Below, one piece after another: positions 48,481 to 59,905 of a stretch of DNA of 64,000 bases. Every line of letters begins with the position of its first letter. The stretch's first letter is position 1. A model generated the notes under the pieces. The model had not been told where the DNA came from, ran no database searches, and saw nothing but the letters and a program-made list of their open reading frames with translations. Source of the DNA: Ceratotherium simum simum (lineage: Eukaryota; Chordata; Mammalia; Perissodactyla; Rhinocerotidae); contig NW_004454266.1 in NCBI RefSeq assembly GCF_000283155.1, forward strand, positions 1,107,443 through 1,171,442, in the 5' to 3' direction. A program made the translations under genes and the position numbers.

Positions 48481-49690
48481 CTCAAGGAATCATTGTGTGC
48501 AGCTGTGGAGGGTACAGGTACAACTGGGGAAAATGTTAGAATTTTGAAGATCAACTTTGAGTAGTTTACAATTTGCAGAAAGTTGGTTTGCTTTGTCCTA
48601 ACTTCAATTTGCTTTTGGAGAAGTTCCATCTGACTCTGAGGTACTTCCAGGTCTAGAGATAGCTGTAAAAATCTTAGCATTATCATTAGCTTTCCAGAGT
48701 GGTAAACTTTCCGATACATAATGATGGAATGGATGATGGATGATGGAATTATGTTCTAAAATCATCGTGGTGGCATTAGGAACTAAACTATTTTGTATTT
48801 GACTTAAGATCATAACATGTGGATGGGGAGGGAGAGTATTGGTAGTGGTGGGGAGGATAAGTGGTCTCCAAACATTTTCGTTCCTGAATCAATTTCATTA
48901 AAAAACTTTTTAGCACCCCACATCAATACATTGCATATCATACAGGATGTTAAAATATTATGTCTCCATTTGGGCTGAGATCTCAAAGGCTACCAGAAAA
49001 TCTATCCAAAAACAAGGTGCTAGGTCACCAAGTTATGAATAACTTGCAAAGAAGTGGATATTTAGAGAATAGATTCAGTGACTGAAAAGGATTTCTTTGG
49101 TGAGAACTGATGTGCTATATAAGCTTCCCCCAACTTCAGAAGGAAATGAACATGCTTACCCTTAGCTTAAGCTGAGAGAGAAAAAGAGAAGCAGTTACAG
49201 AGCTTGATTCTACCCCTGGAATTTTAGTCCAAGGGCTGATATTCTGCATCAACAACAAACTAGAGAACTGTAATTCCTCTGATGATGGAGAAAGGATGCA
49301 AAGTGTTTCTCACTGGTCAGATGTGGGCCAAGACATAGGAGTCCACATAGAGTAGTTTTGATTCCACATGAGACTTCCTGAAGCAGAGCCATGATGGCAA
49401 CAGAGCTGCTAGAGGACAACCAGATTCTCAGGGGCTGAGGCAGGAATCAGAAGGAGCAAGTGAAGTCTCAGGACCTGTGCTCAGAGGTCCCAGACATATG
49501 TCTCCAGGGCCCTTGGAAGAGCCCCAGAAGATGTGAGGTCTTTTGCATCCAGGGAGCGTTGTCCTTGCCCACTCCAGTCCCATGCACTGGCCTTCAGGGA
49601 TTGAGGAGACTCTTGGCACTCAGGAAGAAGCCCACTCATTCAGAGAATCTGTCAGCACAGACCCTCCAGGGGCAGTTATCTGCCACTTCC
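48481..49690. other. Unannotated, with a GC-richer block at 49,370-49,690
   Basis: No gene is recognised. The last 300 bp are distinctly more GC-rich than neighbours and contain overlapping short frames on both strands (49428-49619 minus, 49460-49702 plus), neither with a known family. They lie directly before a TATA-like box and splice donor. Confidence 0.45.
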
Positions 49691-49698
49691 TTGTGTTC

Positions 49699-49779
49699 AT
49701 AAAAGCAGTCTCACATTAGGTTCTAAGAGTCTGAATGGTAATCTCTACTCTTTTGGTATAGTTTTGATCCCAGGTAAGT
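49699..49779 (+). promoter_or_regulatory. Candidate TATA box and first exon with splice donor
   Basis: ATAAAAG (49,699-49,705) follows a GC-richer block. About 70 bases on is CAG|GTAAGTA (49,771-49,780), a near-perfect 5' splice site. A short non-coding exon of roughly 40-50 bases, spliced to the acceptor at 56,983 before the second OR5V1-like gene, would fit the usual OR transcript layout. This is a prediction from motifs only; an old LTR promoter is an alternative. Confidence 0.25.
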
Positions 49780-49780
49780 A

Positions 49781-52425
49781 AGTAAGTATTTTTTAATTGC
49801 TTAGCTATAGTTCCACTTCTTTTAGAGGTATATTTTTGTATACCTTGTTCTTTGGATGAGAGACTAGGTGAGTGGGAAAGTGGAGTGTAATGACCTGAAA
49901 GTTTCCAAAGGAGGGAGTAATCAAACTGTCCATCCCATGCTTTGGGTGGCGGAAGTAGGCTGAGTGTGTGTGAACCAGAGGGCTTCTGTTATTTTGAGTA
50001 ATTTCAACATCACTCAGAATGGCCCTTTGGTGACTTACTGATCCTTTATTAAATAAAGAACAACATCTTTATTATATATATATAAAAAAAAAGAAGAACA
50101 AGAGACTGAAATGCCACTGGATTGTAGAGAATAGTATCAGAAACGCAGTGTGTGTGACTTTCTCACAAGAAACAGTCTTTCTTGTGAATCTAATATCTTT
50201 GTATGCTGGTTATTTTTTGTTGAGCTCTTGCTATGCTCACTCATTTTATTATGCTTGCTATGTGATTTTCATAGTTATAAGTAAGGGATTGGGTAATATA
50301 CTTTTGAGGATCCTTGCAACTTAAAGATTCTGCTCTTGTAAGGTTCCTTTTTTGAGAACATTCTTTAATAAAGAAGCATTGGGTCCCTTAGAAGGAAGTG
50401 AAGAAGTTAAGACTAAGATCCTGGAAGGCAAATTTTCTTATGAATTTTCTGGGAGTCTTTTCTTATGAGTTCTTAGCGGCAATTCTGGAGATTGTATTAT
50501 GATGTGAACATCTGACAATATGCATGTTTTTTTCTTGTAGTGTATCAGGTTTTATGGTCTTCGGTTAGGTAGGGAGGAGCTGTTTTCCTGTACCTCTGTG
50601 TGAAATATCTGTGCTTCACATGACGAATTATGATCCATAGTCTATTCTGTGCTAGGGCCAATCTGTGTCTATGAGAGGCAGCCATCATATGTAGAATACT
50701 TTAAGTATCAGTTGGGGGATTTTTTCCAGATGTGGAAATAGAAGAATTTTTTTTTCTACTCTTAGTATCACTACTTGTTAACTGTGTGATCTTATAAGAG
50801 TCAGTTATTCTCTGTGACTTTTAGTTTCCTTGACTATAACTCATAATTGCTATGAGAATAAATATGCCAGATGTGAACATTTTTTCTAAGTTCTAAGGTG
50901 TTATGGATATGTAATGAAGGGAAGAAATCCAAGATTTTTCTTGGAAAGTTCTGTTATAGTACCTGACATTGCAACAGCAGTGATCCATTACTGAATGTCA
51001 AAGTTTGTGTCCTCAAGTAATCTATTAAGAAACAGATGAGTGAGACAAGATAAGCATCCTCAAGGATTCATGGCCAAATAAGTGATATAAATCACACAAA
51101 TAAATGTGCTGTGTTTTAAGTATCACAGTTGAGATGTAAACTAAGGTGTGTAGAGTTTTCAGGAAGGGGAAACATCGTTTTAAATTGAAGGGAAAGTGGC
51201 ATTTAAAGCTGAGCTTTGAAAAAAATGAAGATTGGCAGATGGAAATGGAGGCAGGAAGAAAGACATCCAGATTGACTGGACACAAATAACTAAAGTTAAA
51301 GGGCATATTCTGAAAGATGTCTTTTTGTTTCAAGATGACAATAGAGGAGTAACACATTACTTGTTTAAATTATTTCACTTGGTCACCATATGACAGCTTC
51401 CCTAACAGTTTAGAAACACAAGAAAGGCATGTTTTCAAGTGAGGAGGAATGATCATGGGGCAGAGGAGACTTGAGAGGAATCTTAGGTGACAAAACAAAA
51501 GCATGAGGAAATCCCTGAGAGAAAGTGGTTCTTTCTCTAAATGTGTAAGAGACATTGAAAGGGAGGTGGAGGCTGCAAAATCAAGCATTTTCTCCTTCAC
51601 TGTTTGAGAACTGGACTGCAGATAGCACTTCATATTGACCTGTGTTTGTATGGGAAGTGAGTTCTTAGAAGGATAACCTCATGGGGAATAGCTCGGCAAG
51701 AAAATTGGGGTCCTTTTGTATTCACAAACAGCTCTTTTGATAACAGCACTATCTTTCCTACACTGTGATTCAGTGCTTCCCTAGATTCCTTCCTACTTAT
51801 ACTTTACTCATTTTCAGACTTCTTTTCCAGCTTCTCTATGCAACAAATTAGTTCTGAAAGTCATGAAGAAGTTTCATTCCATGCTTCCTCTTTCTTACTC
51901 TATGATCTCCCATCTATAGGAATAGTTTCAATTACCCTCCATATGCTGATGTGTTACAAATTTATATCTCAAGAGCGCACCTCTCCTCTCAGGTCCAAAT
52001 ACCAAATGTTTATTTGACATATTTTCTTGGATGTCTCAAAGATGTCTTAAATTCAATATGGCCAGAACTGCACCTATGGTCTCCTTCTGGATATGCACTT
52101 CTTTCAGCTTTCCCTATTTTAGTGAATGACTCCATCAACCATCAAACTTGTAATCTAGATCAGCACAGTGTGCTTGTTAAGGCAACAAAGTGAAATATAA
52201 AACTTGATATCACCATTTCTATGTAATTTTAGGCAAATTATTTAATCTCTCTGAAACTCATTTAAAATTTTTTTACTTGTAATATGGGCATGATACACCT
52301 ATTTCATAGCTTTTTGTGTGTTTTTTTTTTAGTGTGAGAATTTGATGAGATAAGGTGTGTAAAATGGGTATTTCATAATAATCATTCAGTATATGTCAGT
52401 TATGATTATTATCCTTACTTCATCT
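49781..52425. other. Intergenic; no gene seen
   Basis: A MIR-like trace lies at about 50,760-50,870 ('gttaactgtgtgatctt'). The minus-strand frames 51025-51357 and 51370-51633 lack recognisable domains. Positions 52,200-52,410 carry another degraded MIR ('taattttaggcaaattattt'). Confidence 0.45.
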
Positions 52426-52429
52426 CTCC

Positions 52430-53010
52430 TCCTCACTTCATACTAAAATTGTAGCGATTATATCTCCTAATATCTCTCAAATGCTTCCACTTTTTTCTAA
52501 TCCAATTCTCATTACTCTATTCTAAACTACCGTTGCCTCTTGTCTGGACAATTGAAATGGTGAACTAGTGGGCTTGTTTTACCCACTCTTCCTCCTTCCG
52601 TTCCACTGTCTATACATTTGCCAGAAGGACCATTTTTAAAACATGGACATCTCACATCCTTGAAATGTCTTCCTATTGCTCTGAGATCTCAAATGACTCC
52701 AACCCTACCAGAGCACCTTCCCGTCCTTATTCCCTGCATTCCAGCCTCCTGGACTTCCTTTAAGATCTTGTGCTACCCGCAACCTCCAGACATTTGAACA
52801 TGCTCTTCTTTTTGTGTGGAAAGTTATCCATACCTAACTCACCTTTACCTACTTGACTCCTGTTCATTCTTGAGATTTCAATTCACATTTTCTCAAAGAA
52901 GTTTTTGATGACTTCTCCAAACCAGGCTAGGCTCTCTGTTGTTTTCCTTGAAAGCAATTTTTACAGTTTTTATTATATATATGTATATTTTAAAAATTAT
53001 TTTATAAATT
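52430..53010 (+). mobile_element. L2 LINE 3' fragment
   Basis: Sense L2 text: the 'ttcctattgctctgagatct' and 'cctgcattccagcctcctgg' segments, then the 'cctgttcattcttgagattt' and 'gatgacttctcc' terminal region. Confidence 0.65.
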
Positions 53011-53728
53011 TTTAACCCCCTATATGTATACTTCTGAAGGTATGGTCAAATTTTATTTTATTCTTCATTTTACTTCTAGCACAGACCCCCATGCCTGGCA
53101 AACAGGAAGTTCATTCTCAAAATAAATGTGTTGCATAAAATGAGCAGTATAAGTTAGACTAATGGATTGGTCTAATTGCTTCTCAGAAGTAGAAAGAAAA
53201 GTTAAAAAAGTAAAAGTAGAGGTAGAGATTAGCAATGAGGGGAAAGATGGATTAGAGAACAGGATTTTGTGATTCTTCTGTTGGTGGAATGACAGGTGTA
53301 TCAGAGAATTCATTTGATTCTGGTAATGTGAAATACAACAGTCTGGGAATTTAAACCTTTATCCAACTTGTTCTCTCCTTCTCCTGAAAATATCCACAGT
53401 AGTTCACAAGAAAAGAAGACAGTCATTAAAATGAAGCACAAATAAATAACTTTCCAAATTTAGAATTCAAATGTATATTTGTATACCAGTTAGGGCAATC
53501 AATGAAGTATGTTGTTTGAATAAATGCATAATACCACCTTCATTTTTAAAAAGTCATGTTTCATTTATTTCTTTGGCTTCTATAATTTGCATCAAACTAC
53601 AAAATTATTTTTTCTTCTTGAATTAGAACTTGAGCATTTTAAACTAGAGGATTCTCTATATTTCCATTTTAATTTTATCAAGAATTTTTATTAACTGACT
53701 TAAACTAAACTCTAGAACAGTATTCTTT

Positions 53729-54085
53729 TTTTTTCATTTTTTTAAAAACATTTTTGTTGAGGTAACATTGGTTTATAACAATATATAAATTTCAGGTGTC
53801 CTTTATATTTCAACTTCTGTATAGACTACATTGTGTTTACCACCAAAAATCTAGTTACCATCTGTCACTGTACACATGTGCCCCTTTACCCCTTTCACCC
53901 TCCCTCCACCCACTTTCACTCTGGTAACCACCAATCTGTTCTCTGTATATATATACATATNNNNNNNNNNNNNNNNNNNNNNNNNNNNNNNNNNNNNNNN
54001 NNNNNNNNNNNNNNNNNNNNNNNNNNNNNNNNNNNNNNNNNNNNNNNNNNNNNNNNNNNNATATATATATATGTATATATACATG
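53729..54085 (-). mobile_element. L1 3' end, inverted, containing an assembly gap
   Basis: This is the reverse complement of the same younger L1 3' end seen at 44,947-45,384 ('ggtttataacaatatataaa', 'ccctccctccacccactttc'). The direct repeats acagtattcttt (53,717-53,728 and 54,086-54,097) bracket it. The body contains 100 N between AT repeats. Confidence 0.85.
53961..54060. other. Assembly gap (100 N)
   Basis: Exactly 100 N, flanked on both sides by (AT)n-rich sequence. The round number suggests a placeholder of unknown true length in a collapsed AT repeat. The three translated frames covering it are artefacts. Confidence 0.99.
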
Positions 54086-54097
54086 ACAGTATTCTTT

Positions 54098-56716
54098 AAT
54101 AGCACAAACTGAACACTTAAATTAATCTACACCTGTGCCAGGAAATAAACAATTATACTTGGAATCAATGGTGCAAAGAAACATGTTCAACTAAAAGACT
54201 AGATGTTTAGTAACAATTAGAGTAGCCATCAAGACACTGTAGACAAAGCACATTAACATTAACAGTCAGGAATACTAGCTATAAAAGTTTGACACTAACT
54301 AAAACATTCCAATTGTATAAATATAAGTTGTATTAAAATATTTTTAAAGACCATTCTGTAGTCATCAGTTAAGGCAAATTTTTAGCCACTCGGTTGAAAG
54401 TACATTAGTTTGGGAGAGATAAAATTGTCTTTTTTTCATATGATGGATACGTGATTCTACATGTTTATTTTGCTGAGACTCAGTGTTTTCATCTGAAAAA
54501 TGGGAATCATAGCATTATTTATAAGATTTATACAAAGAGTAAATGATATGCTGAGTAGAAAGTGCTCAGAGATTATGAGTGCCCTTCTCTGCACACCATT
54601 TGCAATAATTTGTCAACATAGACACTGAATTCTGCATTAGCCAAATGGCTCTTGAATTTTCCATATTGATGACCAGCATCAGCTCTAATTTATTGGAATG
54701 AGTGTCTTGGAAAGTTTATTAAAATACAGGTAACCTAACCCAAAATTCAGGGAATCTAATTTAGTATGCTTATTACTGAAATTTATCATAATAAATATAA
54801 AACAACACAAACATCCATTAATAAAAGTGGATATATAAAAAATTTTCTATATTCATATGAAGACATATATAACTCAAACATCGTGTTTCAGGAGAATATT
54901 TATGGCCATGGGAAATTGCCAAAATGTGGTACTTAAGGAAAAAACAGGTTAAAACATACTCTCTGATGCCCATTTTGAATATTTATGCATAGAAAGTTGA
55001 TTGGAAGGACATATATCAAACTATTAGTAGAGGTTTTCTCGGAGATATTAAGGATTTTTAATGTTTTTAAAAATTTTTTTCTATATTCTCCAAATATTCT
55101 AAAACAAACATTAATTTTAATCAGAAAAAAATAGAAGGCAAAAAAGTTGGGAAACTCTATCTAAAGGTGACATTGGTCATGTTCCCTACCACATCTTTTA
55201 AAATAACTCTAAAGCACTCTACAATATGGGGAAAAAATTCTCTTTGAATTTTGATTTGTCTCGCAATTTAGAAACTGGAGAAGTTCCTAACTGACTGTTA
55301 GAAAATGAACTGGGAATGTAAATACAACCTCAAACTATCCACATTTGTCAGTATAGTTGACATATTACGTCGTGTTAAGCTTATGACACTCCTCTGGGCT
55401 CAAATCTGTTTGGCATCAATAACTTAGCAACAAAGTTAGCAGATATTGTGATGAAAATGTTGGTAAGATGAACTGTTACTGTAGTGAAGTGACTAAGATT
55501 GGTTGGTCAAGGCACCAAGACTGGTTCCTCTTAGTCTTCATGATTGAGCGGAGAGATGTCAGGAAAACCTGGAAATCTCAGAATTAAGAGCAAGAAGATA
55601 AACGGCAGAGGAATATGTGGCTAATACCCCATTACACCAAGTGCAATATTGCTGTATGTAAAACTGTTTCACATAGTTACATGGAAGAGAGGAGAGAATA
55701 GAGGGTGTGGGTGGGAGTAAGAAGGAAGAAAGGAGGGAATGGGGGAGGGAGGGAAGGAGAGAATTTGGGAAGATTTTCCAAAAACAGTCTCCAATATATA
55801 CACTTCTGAAGACAAAATAAAGCATGCTTTTAAATAAAGTTGACAAATAGAAGGAATACATGCTGTCAACATCATTTCATTGATTCATGTTGAAATTGCT
55901 AAAGATAAGGACACATTTTTCTTGGAGTTAGGATATACCCTACCAAGCAGTCCTCAGCAATAAAACTGACATGGAAGATGAGACCCGTTTGCTATTCTAG
56001 GTACAAAAAAGATCTGGAGATATGGACTTAGACATAACTAAGTTTAGTATCTCTCTAGTGCTTACTAGCTGTGTCATATGAGGCATATTACTTAACCTCT
56101 CTGAACTTTAAAAACATCTGCAAAATGAGAATAATAACACCCATTGTGAAGAACTGTGGTAAATATGAAAGGTCAAAAACTATGTGATATAGCTTACCAC
56201 AATGTATAACATCTAAAAAGCTAATATGTTTCACTTAATCTAACAAATTCTCTGTTCTTAGAAGAGGTCACAATACCCAGGATCCTTGTCTATTACCTGT
56301 TTCTCCCAGTCTCAGATATGAACTGAAGGGTATGTGTCTCAGGACATCCTAACAATCTCCTCATTTTGTCGGCCTAAAAAAAGAGACAGCTCTCAAGGAT
56401 GGAAAGGGAGAGAAGGAATGACTTTAAAGAAGCTAATGAAGCCCAGATATTCTTCTACAAACTGCATTCTGCAAAACATATTCACACATCACCAAGAAAA
56501 TGTGGGTGGATCTGACCCAACCATTATTAACAGAGGACTCTTAAGGTGTGTGGTGCCCTTCTGTGATTTTCTAATTAAATACAATCTGTACTGTATATTT
56601 TAGAGATTTTATTTACAAGTGAAACATTGGAGGTACTTACATCTGTGTTTGGTGATAGATATGAGCTATGATTTGTGAAGGAATGCTGCTCCTCTGGGTT
56701 GGAATCTGACATAGAC
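54098..56716. other. Upstream intergenic of OR5V1 copy B
   Basis: No gene is seen. MIR-like traces lie at about 54,460-54,600 and 56,040-56,170. A G-rich purine tract (55,680-55,760) is noted separately. Positions 56,500-56,700 show faint similarity to 37,990-38,120 upstream of copy A. Confidence 0.45.
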
Positions 56717-56729
56717 GGTGATGATTTTT

Positions 56730-56938
56730 TTTTTAATTTTTTTATTTATTTATTTTTCCCCTAAAGCCCCAGGCGATAGTTGTATGTCATAGTTGCACAT
56801 TCTTCTAGTTGCTGTATGTGGGACGCGGCCTCAGCATGGCCGGAGAAGCAGTGCGTCTGTGCGCGCCCGGGATCCGAACCCGGGCAGCCTGCATTGGAGC
56901 GCACGCACTTAATCGCTAAGCCACGGGGCCGGCCCAAT
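56730..56938 (-). mobile_element. ERE SINE (ERE1-type), inverted
   Basis: It has a T-rich left end, 'aaagccccaggcgatagt' and the terminal 'cacggggccggccc'. The direct repeat ggtgatgattttt (56,717-56,729 and 56,939-56,951) defines the insertion. Its right edge supplies the chance ATG at 56,937 that opens the longest frame of the following gene. Confidence 0.95.
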
Positions 56939-56970
56939 GGTGATGATTTTTATTTGTAATGCTTTTGTTT

Positions 56971-57062
56971 TCTTGTTTTGTAGACCACTGCTTCTGGAGC
57001 ATACGATTATTGTAATCTGTGAATCTCTTTGCCCAGTTTCCAAAAGGAAACCAGATAACTTC
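56971..57062 (+). promoter_or_regulatory. Putative 3' splice site and 5' UTR of OR5V1 copy B
   Basis: TTTTCTTGTTTTGTAG ends at 56,983 and is identical to the acceptor of copy A. The following exon start 'accactgcttctggagca' is also shared. This leaves a 79-base 5' UTR before the ATG at 57,063. Confidence 0.6.
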
Positions 57063-58016
57063 ATGGAAGGAAAGAATCAAACAGCTCTGTCTGAATTCAT
57101 CATTTTGGGATTCTCCAGCCTAAATGAATTGCAGTTTTTACTATTCACCATCTTCTTTCTGACTTATATCTGTACTTTGGGAGGAAATATATTCATTATC
57201 TTGCTGATTGTGTCTGATCCACATCTACACACACCCATGTATCATTTTCTAGGGAATTTGGCCTTTCTTGACATCTGTTACACCACTACCAATGTCCCCC
57301 AGATGACGGCTCATCTTCTATCAGAGAAGAAAAGCATTTCCTATGGGGGCTGTGTGGCTCAACTTTTTGCATTCATATTCTTTGTAGGATCAGAGTGTCT
57401 TCTCCTGGCAGCAATGGCATATGATCGTTACATTGCAATCTGTAAGCCCCTAAGGTATTCAGTTATTATGAACAAGACTCTGTATAGCCAGTTATCAGCC
57501 TCATGCTGGACTGGTGGTTTCCTCAACTCAGTGGTGCACACAGTACTGACATTCCGCCTGCCCTTCTGTGGCAACAACCAGATTAATTATTTCTTCTGTG
57601 ACATCCCTCCTTTGCTGATCTTGTCTTGTGGGGACACTTCTGTCAATGAACTGGCATTGCTCTCCGTTGGAGTCTTCATTGGTTGGATTCCTTTTCTGTG
57701 TATTGTCCTTTCCTACCTTTACATAATCTCCTCTATCTTGAGGATCCACTCCTCAGAGGGGAGATGCAAAGCCTTTTCTACATGTGCCTCCCACCTGATC
57801 ATTGTCCTTCTCTATTATGGCAGTGCCATTTTCACATATGTACGGCCACTCTCAGCTTACTCATTGGAGAAAGACAGGCTAATCTCAGTATTATATAGTG
57901 TTGTTACCCCCATGCTAAACCCTATGATTTACACATTGAGGAATAAGGACATCAAAGAAGCTGTGAAAGCGGTGAGGAACAAGTGGCAGCCACCAGTTCT
58001 CTCTTTTGATATGTGA
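57063..58016 (+). CDS. OR5V1: Olfactory receptor, OR5V1-like (copy B), intact
   Basis: A 317-residue intronless odorant receptor. The frame is open from 56,937, but the first 42 codons cross a SINE edge and a probable splice acceptor, so I start at MEGKNQTAL, which aligns with copy A and human OR5V1. It has NQT (5-7), GN at 41-42, C97, a full DRY at 121-123 followed by [11 protein letters not shown], the [15 protein letters not shown] loop, KAFSTCASH and NPMIYTLRN. It keeps the canonical G64 and R131 that copy A has lost; its own oddity is H61 in PMYHFLGN, where F is usual. It looks the more conserved of the two OR5V1 paralogues. Some internal stretches are almost identical to copy A. Confidence 0.93.
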   Translation: MEGKNQTALSEFIILGFSSLNELQFLLFTIFFLTYICTLGGNIFIILLIVSDPHLHTPMYHFLGNLAFLDICYTTTNVPQMTAHLLSEKKSISYGGCVAQLFAFIFFVGSECLLLAAMAYDRYIAICKPLRYSVIMNKTLYSQLSASCWTGGFLNSVVHTVLTFRLPFCGNNQINYFFCDIPPLLILSCGDTSVNELALLSVGVFIGWIPFLCIVLSYLYIISSILRIHSSEGRCKAFSTCASHLIIVLLYYGSAIFTYVRPLSAYSLEKDRLISVLYSVVTPMLNPMIYTLRNKDIKEAVKAVRNKWQPPVLSFDM

Positions 58017-59235
58017 TTTTTACTTATCTGTGGTCTGTAATCTTATATTAGAAAATTAACTTTTTTACCACTCAGCTATTGCTAGTGAAACTCAATTTAT
58101 AAGTTGATTGCAATGTTGGGACAGATATTGAACAGTAGGCGTACTGAACCCTAAGTGTATATATTCTTGAGCTTTTGTTAGTCCTGTGCAAGAGACATTG
58201 ATCATACTCTTTTTAGATATTTTCTTCTTATTGATACTGTCCATTCATGAATCCTCCAACCAAAAGACATTGCCCCTCTTTCATGCAATAAATGTTTGAT
58301 GGATATCATCTCTTTATACTTTCCTTCCTTCTTTATATTACTCCCTATACATTGAGGAACGTAAAAGACTTTTTCCTCATGCTCCTCATATATGTTTATT
58401 ATACTTCTTATTATTTAAGTCATGCTTTTGGCTTTTCTTTCCTCACTATGTTCTTTTTAATAGAGCATCATCACCAATAGGCTAAGCTCACATTATGCTG
58501 ATTTTGACAGAGCTATATGAATCATGATGAAACGATATTTTATCCCCACATCTCTTGGCAATTAGTTTTAGTTTTGTCACATGCTGCATGATTCAATGCC
58601 AATTTGTCTTCACATTGTAAAGAATAATCATAGTTTCTCAATTTCAGTTTATATTCCTTACTCTGTGCAAAAGTTGGAACATCCTAAAGGAATTTTTCCA
58701 GAAATAAGTCCACTTGACAGGTTATTATCTATTAGGGTATCTTAAATTTAGGAAATCTTTTTCTAAAAATTTTAAACACAGAATCAGAGAAGAATGTACA
58801 GAAAAGTAACTAAGTTTTTTGGGGGGTAATAAAAAATCTTTGTTGCATGGTAACTAAATTTAGAAAAGGGAGTAGGAATTACAGATATTAAAAGCAAAGG
58901 TACTAAATTACTGCTTTTTATATGTTATTACCATGTAAGGAAAAAATATGAAGATAAGACAAATGGGCAAGAAGACAAAGTGGTAGAAGAGAGAAAGAAA
59001 TATAGAAAAGGGAGAGAAAATTTGAAAGATAAGAAAAGAAGCTTAGAGATGCAAATAAAGGAAAATAACACAGAATGTAATAATGTAAGAGATTGAAAGA
59101 CAGATAAAAAAGAAAAGGTTTATAGATGGAGGAGACAAGCTATGTAACATCTTCCGTCCCAGTTCTCTTAGCATATTCTCCTTCTCAGACCTATGAGTGC
59201 CTCTCTAGCTTAAGTCTTAATTTTTTTTTCATTTC
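58017..59235. other. 3' flank of OR5V1 copy B
   Basis: Non-coding. An AATAAA is found at about 58,287 ('gcaataaatg'). A purine-rich stretch lies at about 58,930-59,110. No gene is seen. Confidence 0.5.
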
Positions 59236-59239
59236 TGTT

Positions 59240-59905
59240 CTTTTGCCATAGTGTTCTAATGGAGTGCCTTGTCTTTATTTCCCTACTGCTCTAATGTACC
59301 CTGCACATCACTTTAGTGTTAACTTTCCTTAAATAGTGCTGTGTACAGTCTCCTGTCTTGTGTTCAAAAAGACCTCTGCTGGTTTCCATATTCTCCACCT
59401 AACTATAATTATTTGTAATCAGTGTATTCAGTGTGCTAAGTACTGCCTATCTTGTAATCTTGTCTACTTTAGAAACACTAAATAATCCTTCCCCATATAG
59501 GGCTTGATTTTTTCTTGACTCCAAGCCATTACTATGGCCATTCTCTTAATTTGGAATTCATATTCCCACAATTTTTTCATCAAAATTCTCTCCATTCTTT
59601 ATAGTCTCATTCAAAATCTACTTTCTCTCCTCATCATTCCAACTAGAAGTGTTTTATCTTCCTTCTTAAGTTACATGGCACTACCTAAAATTGTGTTCAG
59701 GAGAGTTCCTTGACTACTGTATTCAAAATTACATCTTCTCAAGGGCCCAAGTAACTCTCGATAACCCCACTGTATTTTTCCTTTAATAGCACTTATAGAA
59801 ATTACTATTATCTGATTTATGTATCTTATTCACCTCTTTATCTTTAGGGCCTAGAACGATTACTGGCTTATGGTAGGTGCTAAATAATTATTATTGAAAA
59901 AATAT
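59240..59905 (+). mobile_element. L2 LINE 3' fragment
   Basis: Sense L2 text ending in the typical 'gggcctagaacgattactgg' and 'ggtaggtgctaaataattat' terminus. Confidence 0.65.

Noticed and set aside
53833..54112. Frames containing runs of X
   Set aside because: They are translated through the 100-N gap within an L1 3' end and have no meaning.
56937..57062. 42-codon N-terminal extension of OR5V1 copy B
   Set aside because: The ATG arises at the edge of an ERE insertion, the frame crosses a conserved splice acceptor, and the extension is absent from copy A and unlike any OR N-terminus.
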